Of a stretch of 64,000 nt of DNA, positions 54,174 to 64,000 are shown piece by piece (positions within the stretch are counted from its first letter, which is position 1; the number at the start of each line of letters is the position of its first letter). The stretch spans positions 124,001-188,000 of the forward strand of contig SEMN01000351.1 in the NCBI GenBank assembly GCA_005408345.1, written 5' to 3'. The DNA is from Macquaria australasica (Eukaryota > Chordata > Actinopteri > Centrarchiformes > Percichthyidae). The position numbers and the translations under genes are program-made. The notes under the pieces are model-generated. The model was given only the letters and a program-made list of their open reading frames with translations. It was not told the DNA's origin and searched no databases.

Positions 54174-54778
54174 CAGCTCACTGTCACGGGTAAGCACTGA
54201 AAAAGTCACACCTCTCGCTCCCTTTCTCTGCTGGAGCTTCTTTCAGCATTCCCTCTCACCTCTCCTCCTCCTCTTGGCTTGCTTCCCCTCCGTCTCACTC
54301 TCCTGCCAACCTCTCTCCTCACACCCGAGTTTAGCTTCAGATACTGCCACTGGGGAAGTCCTCACTCATCACTGCTAGTCTTGTTTCATACCCAAATAAC
54401 ACAACTTCACAAGGAGATTCTGTGCTTTGGGACTTCATCTGGGTCTCTCATGCTAGGTCTTATCAAACATGTTTAAAGGACATGAAAGACTGGGTGAAAG
54501 TCAGCAGAGAAAGAGTTTCTTCAGACCCTTGAGAGGGGATCCAGGTACTAAGTCTATTGCTTTTCGTCTACCCAGCCACAAACAGTACAGTGTAAGGCCA
54601 CAGAAGTTTGACACTCTTTTCAAACCTGCTCGACTTTGGTTGAAAAACTCTGTCTTTTTTGGAAACACTGACACTCCCCGTCTATTACACAGTGGCAGAA
54701 CAATGAATAAAGCAGAGTGCTGTGAAAAAGCGGAATGCATAGATTTGTCATGTTTGTGCATTGGCTTGCACAGATGCT

Positions 54779-54780
<2 letters not shown>

Positions 54781-54809
<29 letters not shown>
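54781..54809 (+). repeat. (TG)n microsatellite
   Basis: About 14 TG units, 0.6 kb downstream of a long (CA)n array in the same intron, so the transcript contains both strands of the dinucleotide and could pair with itself. Confidence 0.93.
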
Positions 54810-54813
<4 letters not shown>

Positions 54814-55499
54814 ATGGTGATTTCTGTCAGCTTCTCTGCGTACACAGTCTCTAGAGGCAGGGGATTACAGTGAAGGACCCCCTGCATGAGCAGTGGTGGG
54901 AATAACTGCATATGCACTGCACTCCTCCACCAATCCCCTCTTTGGCTGCCTGCTCCCTCAGATCCAACAGGGGATTTGACACAGGATCTTACAGCAGCAT
55001 TTACACTTCATCTTAGTGCTTCCCACTGTGATCTGCCAGCAGATCTCCTGTTGGGATCTCCACGCAAGAGCAGCCTGAAGAGAAATCTGTCAGGGCTAAA
55101 CACATGTAGCGTGCACACACTGCTGATGTGTGAATGTGAGAGTTGATGACCTCTTGGTATGTGGTGACTGTGGAGCCTGTTTCAGTCGTCTTTTACTCCT
55201 TCATGCCGTTTAACCGGGTGTAAAGAAGACTCAAAGGTTGTCTTTATCCTTTTTCATCATCCGGCATTAACACATGAATTGAATCTAGATTGTGAATGGA
55301 TATAGGTTGTTTGTATATCCAGCAGAAGTCTTAAATGTCATAATAAGATCATAAATCAGCTAAATTAAGTGGCTAAAACATTTGTGTAGTGTCTTTTGGT
55401 GAGCATTCACAGGCCGCTCAAGCAGGCATGGGTTCTATACAGTTGTTGTCATTTTGATGCTTGTTTTTTTAGTTGCACATTGTTCTTATTTTTTTTTTT

Positions 55500-55872
55500 A
55501 AAGTGTAACTCCACCCTCAAATTCAGCTAGAACCCTCTCTCCCAGCAAATTTCAAAAAGTGCAATGAGTGACGAAACAACTGTAGGAGGTGTGGGACACG
55601 AGGGAGACTGACTGACACTGATTAGAGTCTTTTTTTTAAATATACATTTCATGATGTAGACAGGTCCCAACCGGTTGTCTCTATGTCCGCATTGGCCTTG
55701 CAAGTTCAGGGCTGATTTGAAACAGTAGATGGCGTGTTGAGCCATTTTCAACCCATTAAATTTGTTAAGAAATGTCAATATTAACACCAGCATTTATGTG
55801 TTTCTTCACAGTACAGTCATATAATTTAGTTTACAGCTCAAAAAACATGTTTAAGTGTGCAGTACCTCTTTA
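55500..55872. mobile_element. possible degenerate TIR element
   Basis: The left end, AAAGTGTAACTCCACC, loosely matches the reverse complement of the right end, AAAGAGGTACTGCAC. The interior is unique within the window. The general form (starting AAAG..TAACTCCAC) resembles the element at 44.8 kb, but the match is too weak to call them one family. Confidence 0.35.
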
Positions 55873-57301
55873 AATAGTCTCAAATAGTTGTACATTTCAC
55901 CTCCAGATTTTTCTTCAATCTATGGATATGATATCATAATCCTCATGAACAGGTCGAAATTGGATGTCTCGCTACCCTCTTAATACTTTCATCACACTCT
56001 AGGTGCTCCCTGTGGCGTTTGCATGCATACAATGATTTGCTTTCATGCACAAATGCTCATTTACATATATGGAGTTCATATACTGTATGTAGACTGGGGA
56101 CACATAGCTTTTACACTCTGTCAGTATGGCCAAATGAGCATGGGACAACCTCTTCTGGTGATTTTTGGTGATTGGATCTTCAGTGTGCTTTTAGTGAATT
56201 TGCTCCTGTAGTGTGTTTCTGCTCTTTCACAACACAATCCAATCATCCAAATGCATGTTAACATCATGTGCGTAGGGCATCCTTAGGAGGATCTTGACGA
56301 CATCTGCCAAAGAAATGAAAAGACTTTAATAATGAATTGATTTATAAATAAATAAATAAAAAATAAAACTGAATTTCTAGAGGTTCTTTTGTAGCTTGGG
56401 GTGCATTTTCGTTTGATGCCATTTAACCCCTTACAGGACAGGATACCTAATAGCAGAGATGCACATTACTTCCTTCTTGTGGTGCGGCATGTCTTCCCTG
56501 ATAGGAATGGACAGAGATGTCTCCATACACAGAAAGGGTCTGTCACTGAAGCTCGGCTTGGCTGAACACATTCAGAAATCCCAGAGCAGTGCCCGAGGAA
56601 GCATTTTCTTCTCATTAACAAAATGGCAAATGATGTAATTTCTCCAAAGAATGGTGTTACATCCCTCCAACAGAGCTCCAGTCACTTGCAAAATGTATGC
56701 GTTAGTGCCTTGCTTCCTTTCCATCGGCAATTAGCTTTAATTTGCTGTGATCTCTGTGGCAGTCATAGTCCGTCGTTATTATCTTTTGACCTTGTATGTG
56801 AGCATTTGTGACTGTTAAATGACTGTACATAGCTGTGACCGCCCCCATAGTGTGACTATTGTACACACAAGAACTCCAGCACCTTTCCTGTGTCTTTGTA
56901 GTGCAACTGAGTGTTACAGAATCCTTCCTGCCACTGTCAGAGATAATTGGCACTCCATAAACACATGATAATTGGACTGCTTTGATCCCTGCAATTTCTC
57001 ACTTCTTGGCCAAAGAGGCACAGCAGTTCTGTCTCATGTTTACCACTAGTCTTTATGTGGCAGGGAGAGGATACAGAGAGTGAAAGAGAGAGAGATTCTG
57101 TTTTCTTCTGAAGTGTTAAAAGCTCCCTGCAGGCAATACTTCCTGCACCCAGCCTCTTTCGCCATTGTTCCTCCGCTGCTTATGGCCATGACTCATAACA
57201 AACTTTCTCTTTCGCACACACGCAGAGCTTAATCACATTGTGAATGTCTCCAAAATAATCTTGTTTTCTCCTTGTTTGTTCGTGTGTTTTCCTTTTTCCA
57301 G

Positions 57302-57429
57302 AGAGCCAGAGAGCGTACCGTTTTGTCCAGGGGAAGGACTGGGGTTTCAAAAAGTTCATCAGGAGGGACTTCCTGCTGGATGAGGCCAATGGTCTGCTGC
57401 CCGACGACAAATTAACACTTTTCTGTGAG
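57302..57429 (+). CDS. spop: spop coding exon 4 (residues 118-160, end of MATH domain)
   Basis: The exon follows CCTTTTTCCAG and reads ESQRAYRFVQGKDWGFKK, FIRRDFLLDEANGLL, PDDKLTLFCE, closing on a whole codon before GTAAGG at 57430. It completes the MATH domain, including Trp131 and Phe133 of the degron-binding groove. Its 128 nt take the coding sequence to 480 nt, the boundary known in vertebrate SPOP. The next exon should start with VSVVQDSV and lead to the BTB domain; I looked for it up to 64000 and did not find it, so the gene is cut by the window edge. No frameshift or stop was found in any of the four exons. Confidence 0.97.
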
Positions 57430-58390
57430 GTAAGGGTCGAAACATTTTACCTGAGCTCAGGTTATTTGTTAAACACAGACACTTTCTTCATCTTTAAACT
57501 CAAAATCTTTCCCCAAAAAAATCCTAGTACAGACTGCACATTCAAAAATAACTGATTATATTGCTAGATCAAAATTATTATTCATCGAATGAGATATTTC
57601 AACATTGCAGACGAACACAGATTTCTATGATTAACCTTTAAAACCAAAATTGTGATGTTGGATTATACTGATGCTGGGTTGTGTGTAAATTAGTAGAACT
57701 ACTTGGATTAGCCCAGAATGTATAATCCTAATAGAATCTAAAAATAATGAACACTGTTGAAATATCTAAATTTATTGTTTGTATTGGTGGTTTTGCCTTG
57801 GAGTGATCACAACTGTAATTCCTGCTCACTCATCTTTTTATTCAACACTGCCGCTCATTGTATGTCCCCGTTAGTGAATAATGTATGTTTTTATTGGTAC
57901 TACATAGCCTCTGGGTTCAGATCTCTCTCTCTCATCACTAACATACAAGCTGATTGTCATTCAGCCGGCATGGTGGCTTGGCTCCGATTCCTCTGATCCA
58001 AAGCCGGCTGCTGCTCCTCATTGAAAATTCCCTTGTTGTTTTTCAGCTGTAACACAGGGGGCAGCAGAGGTCAACTGTCCCCTCTCTCGTACCCCTTCTG
58101 CTCCTCTTAATGGAGCCAGGGAGCAGAGAAGAGGTTAAACTTTCTGGATATGTTAATGCCCTAGTTGTAATGCATGCACCCATAAATGTTTAAAAAGCAT
58201 GGCAGTGGCTGTTTAAAACAATTCTAATTAACCCTGCGGGTATGGAGGAGAGCATGTCTTGAAGTTTTCCCTTTTTGTAGTGGAGCTATGTGCAAGTCTG
58301 TTTAAAGTGTTTCCAAACTGGGCTTATTGACAGAGGGGTAGGAGGGGCAGTGCTGCTTCTCCAGAGCCACGTGGGGTGGGGGGGATAGAG

Positions 58391-58392
<2 letters not shown>

Positions 58393-58430
<38 letters not shown>
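58393..58430 (+). repeat. (GT)n microsatellite
   Basis: A pure GT array of 19 units, the longest array of this orientation in the window. Confidence 0.95.
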
Positions 58431-58432
<2 letters not shown>

Positions 58433-58688
58433 GAGTATCTTATGCATATATTGTGTGTTTGTGCAGGCGTGTCTCGTTGGGACGTACATTTGAGGATGAG
58501 ACTCTTTACTGGAGAGAATGAGCTGGAAGAGAGAGGGATTAGTTACCTTGAAGAGTCCTCTCTCACTGAATTCATCCACCCTCCTGGAGGGGAGGAGGTG
58601 GGGTTGCTGGTTTAAGTCCTCGGTGGCCACTTCCTCCCCCGTAAATATCTGTTGTTCTATGGTAGTTAGCCAGCTCTGTTGATGAACA

Positions 58689-58830
58689 AGCAAGGCAAGA
58701 CAAGGGAAACCTGATTTATACAGCACATTTTATTTATACACAAGGAAAAATCAATGTGCTTAATATAAAAACTGTGTACAACAGAACAAGATTAAATGAG
58801 AGTAAAAAGTAGATAAATACAAAAAGACAG
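58689..58830 (+). repeat. teleost dispersed repeat (CAAGGCAAG type)
   Basis: It reads GCAAGGCAAGACAAGG, ATTTATACAGCACATTTTAT, CACAAGGAAAAATCAATGTG and CTTAATATAAAAAC. I recognise this as a diverged copy of the ubiquitous fish repeat whose typical form is CAAGGCAAG, then TTTATTTATATAGCACATTT, then CAATGTGCTTTACA. Confidence 0.65.
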
Positions 58831-59249
58831 AGAACATTTTCCATCTTTTTTAAGATTTAAAATTAGTCTCAGGTACTATGGAAGTTTTCTCCACCTGTGT
58901 GCATAACAACTTAAGCTTGACCATTTTTTTAACCTCGGGAAATGTTTAGCAGTATTTTAAAATCATTTATGTGTGTTACAGAAGAAAAGGCAGTGTGGGA
59001 TGTTGTGTGCAGTAAATGACAAGATTGCCAATAGTGAGGTCTGGTAGCGTTTACCACCAACACGTGGGCCGGATGGTTGGCGGAGTTGGGTTTTGGGTGG
59101 ATGGCGGTAAGACAGTGCAGAACGGGTGTTTGAATCTCTTTTCCTGGTCTTTTTCCATGTGAAAGTGAAGCCCAGTGTTTACCGTCAGAGACCTGGCTTC
59201 GCTTTCGTCCAGATGGTCTCGTCCGGCATCTGAGAGAGCCCCATTGCCC

Positions 59250-59530
59250 CAGAGCCCGGCTCTCTCCCTCTTCTCTCTCCTCTCATCCCCCTCCGCTCTC
59301 TCTTTTTCCCCTCCATCTTATCTCTCATTCAAACCCAATCTCCTCTGCCTCTTTTCCCTTTTCCTTTCATCTCTTGCTGCCTCCCACTTTGAGCATCACA
59401 GCTTCTTACTTTTCCCCCCTATCACTGCCTTCACCTCTCCCCCATGTCCCTTGTCTCCGCCTTCTGCTCAGCCTCCCTACTTTTCCTTCCTCCCTCTTTG
59501 CCCTCCTTCGTCTCCTGTCTTTCTTCCTCT
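59250..59530 (+). repeat. long pyrimidine-rich tract
   Basis: The sense strand is overwhelmingly C and T with few purines for nearly 300 bases. It generates a 164-codon serine/proline/leucine frame (59175-59669) that is a composition artefact. Confidence 0.8.
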
Positions 59531-61639
59531 TTTATTCAGTGTAGTAGAGTGTCAAAGAGGCAAAAAGGCTATGAGGAGAAGCCAGATCACTGTGGGAGGG
59601 ACACTGGCTCAACCTCTCCTCCTGACCCTTGTTCCCTGTGCTCGGTTCATTTGCCTTTGGAGACATTAGTAATTCAAATTTGGCACAGGGAATCTAGCTA
59701 TATGTCATGTCGGAGAGGGCCTGAACAATACCAGCCGCTGCTCTCTCTCTTTTCGTCTCTTTCTTTGTCTCCATCTCTCTCTTTCTCTCTCCATCCCTGC
59801 CAAAGCACTGCAGACACCTGCAGGTATTTAATGAGGAGATGGCTCCCATTAAAGGTGCTGCGTTGGCTGTCAAAAGAGAGCATGAGGGACAGAGAGAGAT
59901 AAAAAAAAGGAGGGGAAGGAGGCACAGCGAGAAGAGATTGAAGGAAAGGGCTTCTCAGGAAAAGTGGGCATGCTGGGTGGCATCGAGCCACGGGGGTGAG
60001 GAACAGACAAAGAGGAAAAATAAAGATGATAAAGGATAAAAAAACAAAAGGCCAATATGGTTTGGATTTGATTTTTGTTCTAGAGAGAATGTTTTCATGT
60101 GGATGAGACATCTTTTTACCTTCTTTTCTCATTTCTCCTCTAATGAGACGCAGATGTAAAGGAGGTTAAACCCCCTCTCTCTTTACCTCTCCTCTCTCTT
60201 TCCCTGTCAGCACCGCAGGTAACCTCTTGCTCTTAAAGTCAGACCACTGCTATCTAGCTGTTCATGCTATAGATAATGCAGATGCTCTGAAAGTTTGGAG
60301 AGTAGTACCAGACACACACGTGGGGTCCTATGGCTCTGGGGTACCTCGACAACTTGTGCTGTCATGATTTGCCTGCAGGCACAGCCGTGCTGACTGACAC
60401 TGTAAGGGCTACTACTCTGGAGGTCTGTTTTGACTGACTAAAGGGGAAAGAAGTGGGTTGTTTTGGAAGGGAGAAGTTTACAGTGAAACATATCTGTCAG
60501 TCATGTTAAATAGGCTGCTGAAAAGTGGAGGAACACAGTGGTCCACCTTTAGTCAGCCAGAGGGAGAGTCAGAGAGCTGCTGCTGCCGGACACATCAGCT
60601 TTATTTCACAGAGGAGACCGTCTTTCTGTCTGCTGTGGCTTCAGGAGCAACATGCAGGATAAACCCTGATATTCTCTGTATCTACCAACACACTCTATCA
60701 AAAATGACTCTCCTTTTGCCAGTGATAGGCTACACTTTATCTGTCTTCATCTCAGCCAGAGACATACTGATATACTGATGTCCGCAGAGACGGTGAACGA
60801 ATTCCCAAAAGTGTGAGTGTGTGACTGTTTGACCCAGAGAAAGACCGGCGGGCAGTCGATATGCATTGGTCTTGTTCTTAGTCTTGTAGCCTCTATAATA
60901 CATAAAAAGGCTTTTTAACTTAAGTACCATAACAAAGCTGTGTGTGTTGACTGTTTTGGGAATTCATTCCCTTTTTTTGTGGACATCGATTGCCTACCTG
61001 TCCATCCAAGAGATCCCAGCGGTGCTTCCTCGCTTGGTTTTTGTACTGATGTATTGTTTTGCCAATACGGACTGATGTTGGCCTTTTATTAAAAAATTGC
61101 ATTGATTTTATTGTCCTTCCATTCAAGTTGCAAACACTTCAGAGAAATTCAGAGCTACTGCATATTTGGCTGCTTTCTGATTTACACATAAATTAAAGTG
61201 AGAGGGGGGTGATTTCTGCAACAGATTTACTGCAGCTTTAGCGCCTGTTTTTCAGGCGCAGATGAGACGCCATCGAACCTAAACACGTGCTGTATTTATC
61301 AAGCAGACGAGCATGCGGGAGTTTGCAGTTTGCATGTCATTTGTGCACTTAAGTCTACCAGGTGCACCTCTCTGCTCATTGCATATGCATTTAAGGAAGC
61401 AGCATGCAAATGATAGGAGAAGACATGTTAACAGAGGCTGATTATATTCTGCTGGATTTGCTGAGGTCACGCTAGTCAGTTTTGAGGGAAAAATTCTCTG
61501 CCTCTGAAAAGGAGGCGTAAACACATTGCAGATGGGATTTACAAGAGCCACAAGGAAGATTGTAGTTGGAAAAGAAATGTACATTAAATATAGACTTGTA
61601 TGTAACTGATTATAAGGAAAAAAATGAAGCAGTTAGGCT

Positions 61640-62130
61640 TTTATTAATAAGTGGCCGCAAACTCAATTATATCACTTGAAAGTGGGCGTGGTTGAGCAAG
61701 TGTAACGGGATATGGAGCTGTAGTGGGATGTTCACTCACGTTGTTAGAACAGGAGGAGGAGGACGACGAGGGAGATTCTTTGGAAATGTAAACAACGTTT
61801 TTGCCAACTGAAATCCAAAAACACACACTTCCTGCTGTGACATTCCACAAGCTGACGGTCAAGACGGGTCATGTGCGGTTTTATATGATGGGCGGAGTTA
61901 GCTAGTCGCCCTAAATCGAATTAGATTTTATAAATGTTTGTATACGCCCCCAAGTTCAAGATGACTCATCAAAAATAATGTAATGTTTTACAGGAAGAGA
62001 AAAAAGAGATTTTGATATAAAAATACTCAAAAATGACATATATTTAGCAAGAGATAACTGAACAGTTAACATAGGGACACAGGATTAGAGCTTGGGAAAT
62101 GTATTTTTCATTACACTGTGTCTTTAAGAT
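61640..62130. repeat. possible teleost dispersed repeat
   Basis: Phrases such as GTGGGCGTGGTTGAGC, GGGCGGAGTTAGCTAGTC and TTTCATTACACTGTGTCTTT resemble a repeat I have seen in fish sequences. I could not find matching termini, so boundaries and class are unknown. Confidence 0.3.
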
Positions 62131-62718
62131 AAAATAACACCAAAGCTGGACATATTGTTCAACTCCAGAGCTTAAATGTACATTTCTGCAATGAGTAACC
62201 TCCTAATTCACAGTGGTAACATGCGAGGCAAAATAAGAGGCAAAAAGCTATGTATGTACTGTATGGTAACCAGTCATAAAGGCTCTGTGACACACAAAAA
62301 GGGTGATGAGTGCATATGTGAGGATAGGTGCCTGCATGTGTAAACTGGAAGATGAGCCAGTGTCTTCATCCCGATTGGTTTATCTTCTGCACATGGACGA
62401 TCTTTGATGCGATTTGCTGAAATGCATTTCAACTGGCGTCTTGGCCACCGCTAGCCGGTCGGAGGTCTTTTCTTTAAGGCTCCTCCACCGCGTCCCTCCT
62501 GGAGTGAGGTGGCAGTGGGAGAATAAATGAGTGGGGTGCTGATGTTCAGCTGTTTCCTCCTCTTCCTCATGGTGTTAGTGCGGCTCGCCTCTCTTGTCGG
62601 CGGGTAAGCACTTTGCCGGGTGACAGCACCCATCCTTCACAGGGCCCTGCCATATGCCGTACTGCTGTCAGAGGAGACGACTGCAGATGCTCCAGCTGCT
62701 CCCTCCCTGCACTCTGAA

Positions 62719-62820
<102 letters not shown>

Positions 62821-64000
62821 CACCACTCCTTGGAGCAGGATAAAGAGGCAGAGGTGGGAAGAGACACAGGGAGGATGGGGCAAGGCAGAATGTATGCAGA
62901 TAGAGATTTGGGTTTGTGAAGGCAAAAGGGGAAAACAAAAACAATCTTTCATTCCCAGGAAATGAGGTAAAATATATTTATTCTGTGTCTGCCTAAACAG
63001 AACAGGGAGCAAAAGTGAAAAAGGTGAGATGATTTGGATCATTTAAAAATGGGATTGGAGACCTAATGGAAGAGATGGAAATGCTGATTGAGGGCGAGAC
63101 ATAGGAAGAGAATGAACAAACACACTGGAAGCTCGATTGTTCTCTTACAAGATAGTTTATTGGCCCCCGTTTTTACACCTTTAATTGTTACTGCCTTTTG
63201 CACCAACACCGCGTCAACAGGTCTTTTATATCCCATCAAAAGCCCTTTGCTTCTCCCTGAGTAAAGATGGCAGAAATTGAACCAACAGGCAACTTTTGCC
63301 TGCTTATTTATTTATTTTCTTTGTCCAAACATTTCCTTCAAGCACTTTAGATCGGGCCTCAGAGTCTCAAAGCTATCACTTCAGTGTCTGTGATCTTCCA
63401 GCAGAGAAAACAAAACTACTTAAAAAGAGACCCAAATGGCTGGTGCTCACAGATGGCATGCAGAGGCTCATGCTCACTGCCAGTGGTGATACTGAGTGCG
63501 CATATGTGTGTGTGTGTGTGAGAAAACTGTATGTCTGAAAGCCTCTACCTGCATATGTATGTGTAAGAATGAGGCTGGCCTGGCACAACACACTTGGCTG
63601 TGGACTGTGGGCGCAGGCCACAACGCTCGTTCAGCAGCTTGACTTCAAATCATGCATGAAATATTCCTCTGTCTGTGCAGATTCACCCAAATACCTCCGT
63701 GTCAACGGCAGGCCGGCCCGCCTGTCTGTGGACTGAGCCACTGAAATGGACACAGCTGGGTCCCTGCAAACAGCCACTGAAATGACCACTCAAACACGTG
63801 AATGGGTGCATTCAGTGGTGTGGTTAAATAAATTTGAGTAAATAATCACTACAGTCTAGTTAAAGTTTTCAGGTCTCATCAAAAACTACCACGACCCAAG
63901 ACGTAGTTTAAAGTTATAATCCTTAAAGATCCAAACATGTATCAAAACATATATACAAGTAGTCTGCTTGGAACAATAATGTGTGTCTGATATGTTTTTT

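Noticed and set aside
59175..59669. 164-codon frame rich in Ser, Pro and Leu
   Set aside because: It comes from a pyrimidine-rich tract, with no domain and no splice context linking it to a gene.
63681..63740. Exon-like stretch after TGTGCAG with a short open frame (IHPNTSVSTAG)
   Set aside because: It does not match any part of SPOP, and no consistent donor follows in frame.

Overview
This window looks like nuclear DNA of a ray-finned fish, most likely a percomorph. It has long stretches without coding sequence, many (CA)n microsatellites, and several dispersed repeats I recognise as common in percomorph or wider teleost genomes. Four exons with GT-AG borders spell out a vertebrate protein. 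I see no prokaryotic operons, rRNA genes or CRISPR arrays.

I can support one protein-coding gene: the 5' part of spop (speckle-type POZ protein, substrate adaptor of CUL3-RING E3 ubiquitin ligases), on the + strand. Its first four coding exons lie at 44558-44635, 46049-46170, 48887-49038 and 57302-57429. Together they encode residues 1-160, which is the N-terminal tail plus essentially the whole substrate-binding MATH domain. The BTB and BACK exons are not in the window and must lie to the right of 64000. The first coding exon probably begins as 5' UTR at 44352. A CpG-richer segment near 5.46-5.96 kb ends a putative noncoding exon with a strong donor at 5588 and is the best promoter candidate. 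If so, the first intron is about 39 kb, perhaps split by a second noncoding exon near 22.6 kb.

Layout: 1-5.45 kb is upstream sequence with one (CA)n array and one percomorph repeat. 5.46-5.96 kb is the candidate promoter and exon 1. 5.6-44.35 kb is a putative 5' UTR intron that has collected non-autonomous DNA transposons with terminal inverted repeats (9.3, 23.1 and 26.3 kb), five decayed copies of one hAT-like repeat family, tRNA-derived SINE sequence (38.8 and 39.8 kb), an L2-like LINE tail (29.2 kb) and an L1-like LINE 3' end (41.0-41.6 kb). 44.35-57.4 kb holds the coding exons. The introns between them carry a TIR element (44.8 kb), a broken LINE reverse-transcriptase fragment (46.6 kb), an antisense L1-like 3' end interrupted by a hAT-like element (52.0-53.2 kb) and a weak TIR element (55.5 kb). 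57.4-64 kb is the start of the next intron.

I did not find a novel biological system. The points most worth checking are the 5' UTR structure of spop, the unusual donor after coding exon 2 with an open reading frame running into the intron, the nested L1/hAT insertion, and two perfect inverted repeats inside the large intron. All family assignments come from reading the sequence and memory of the families; no database search was possible.
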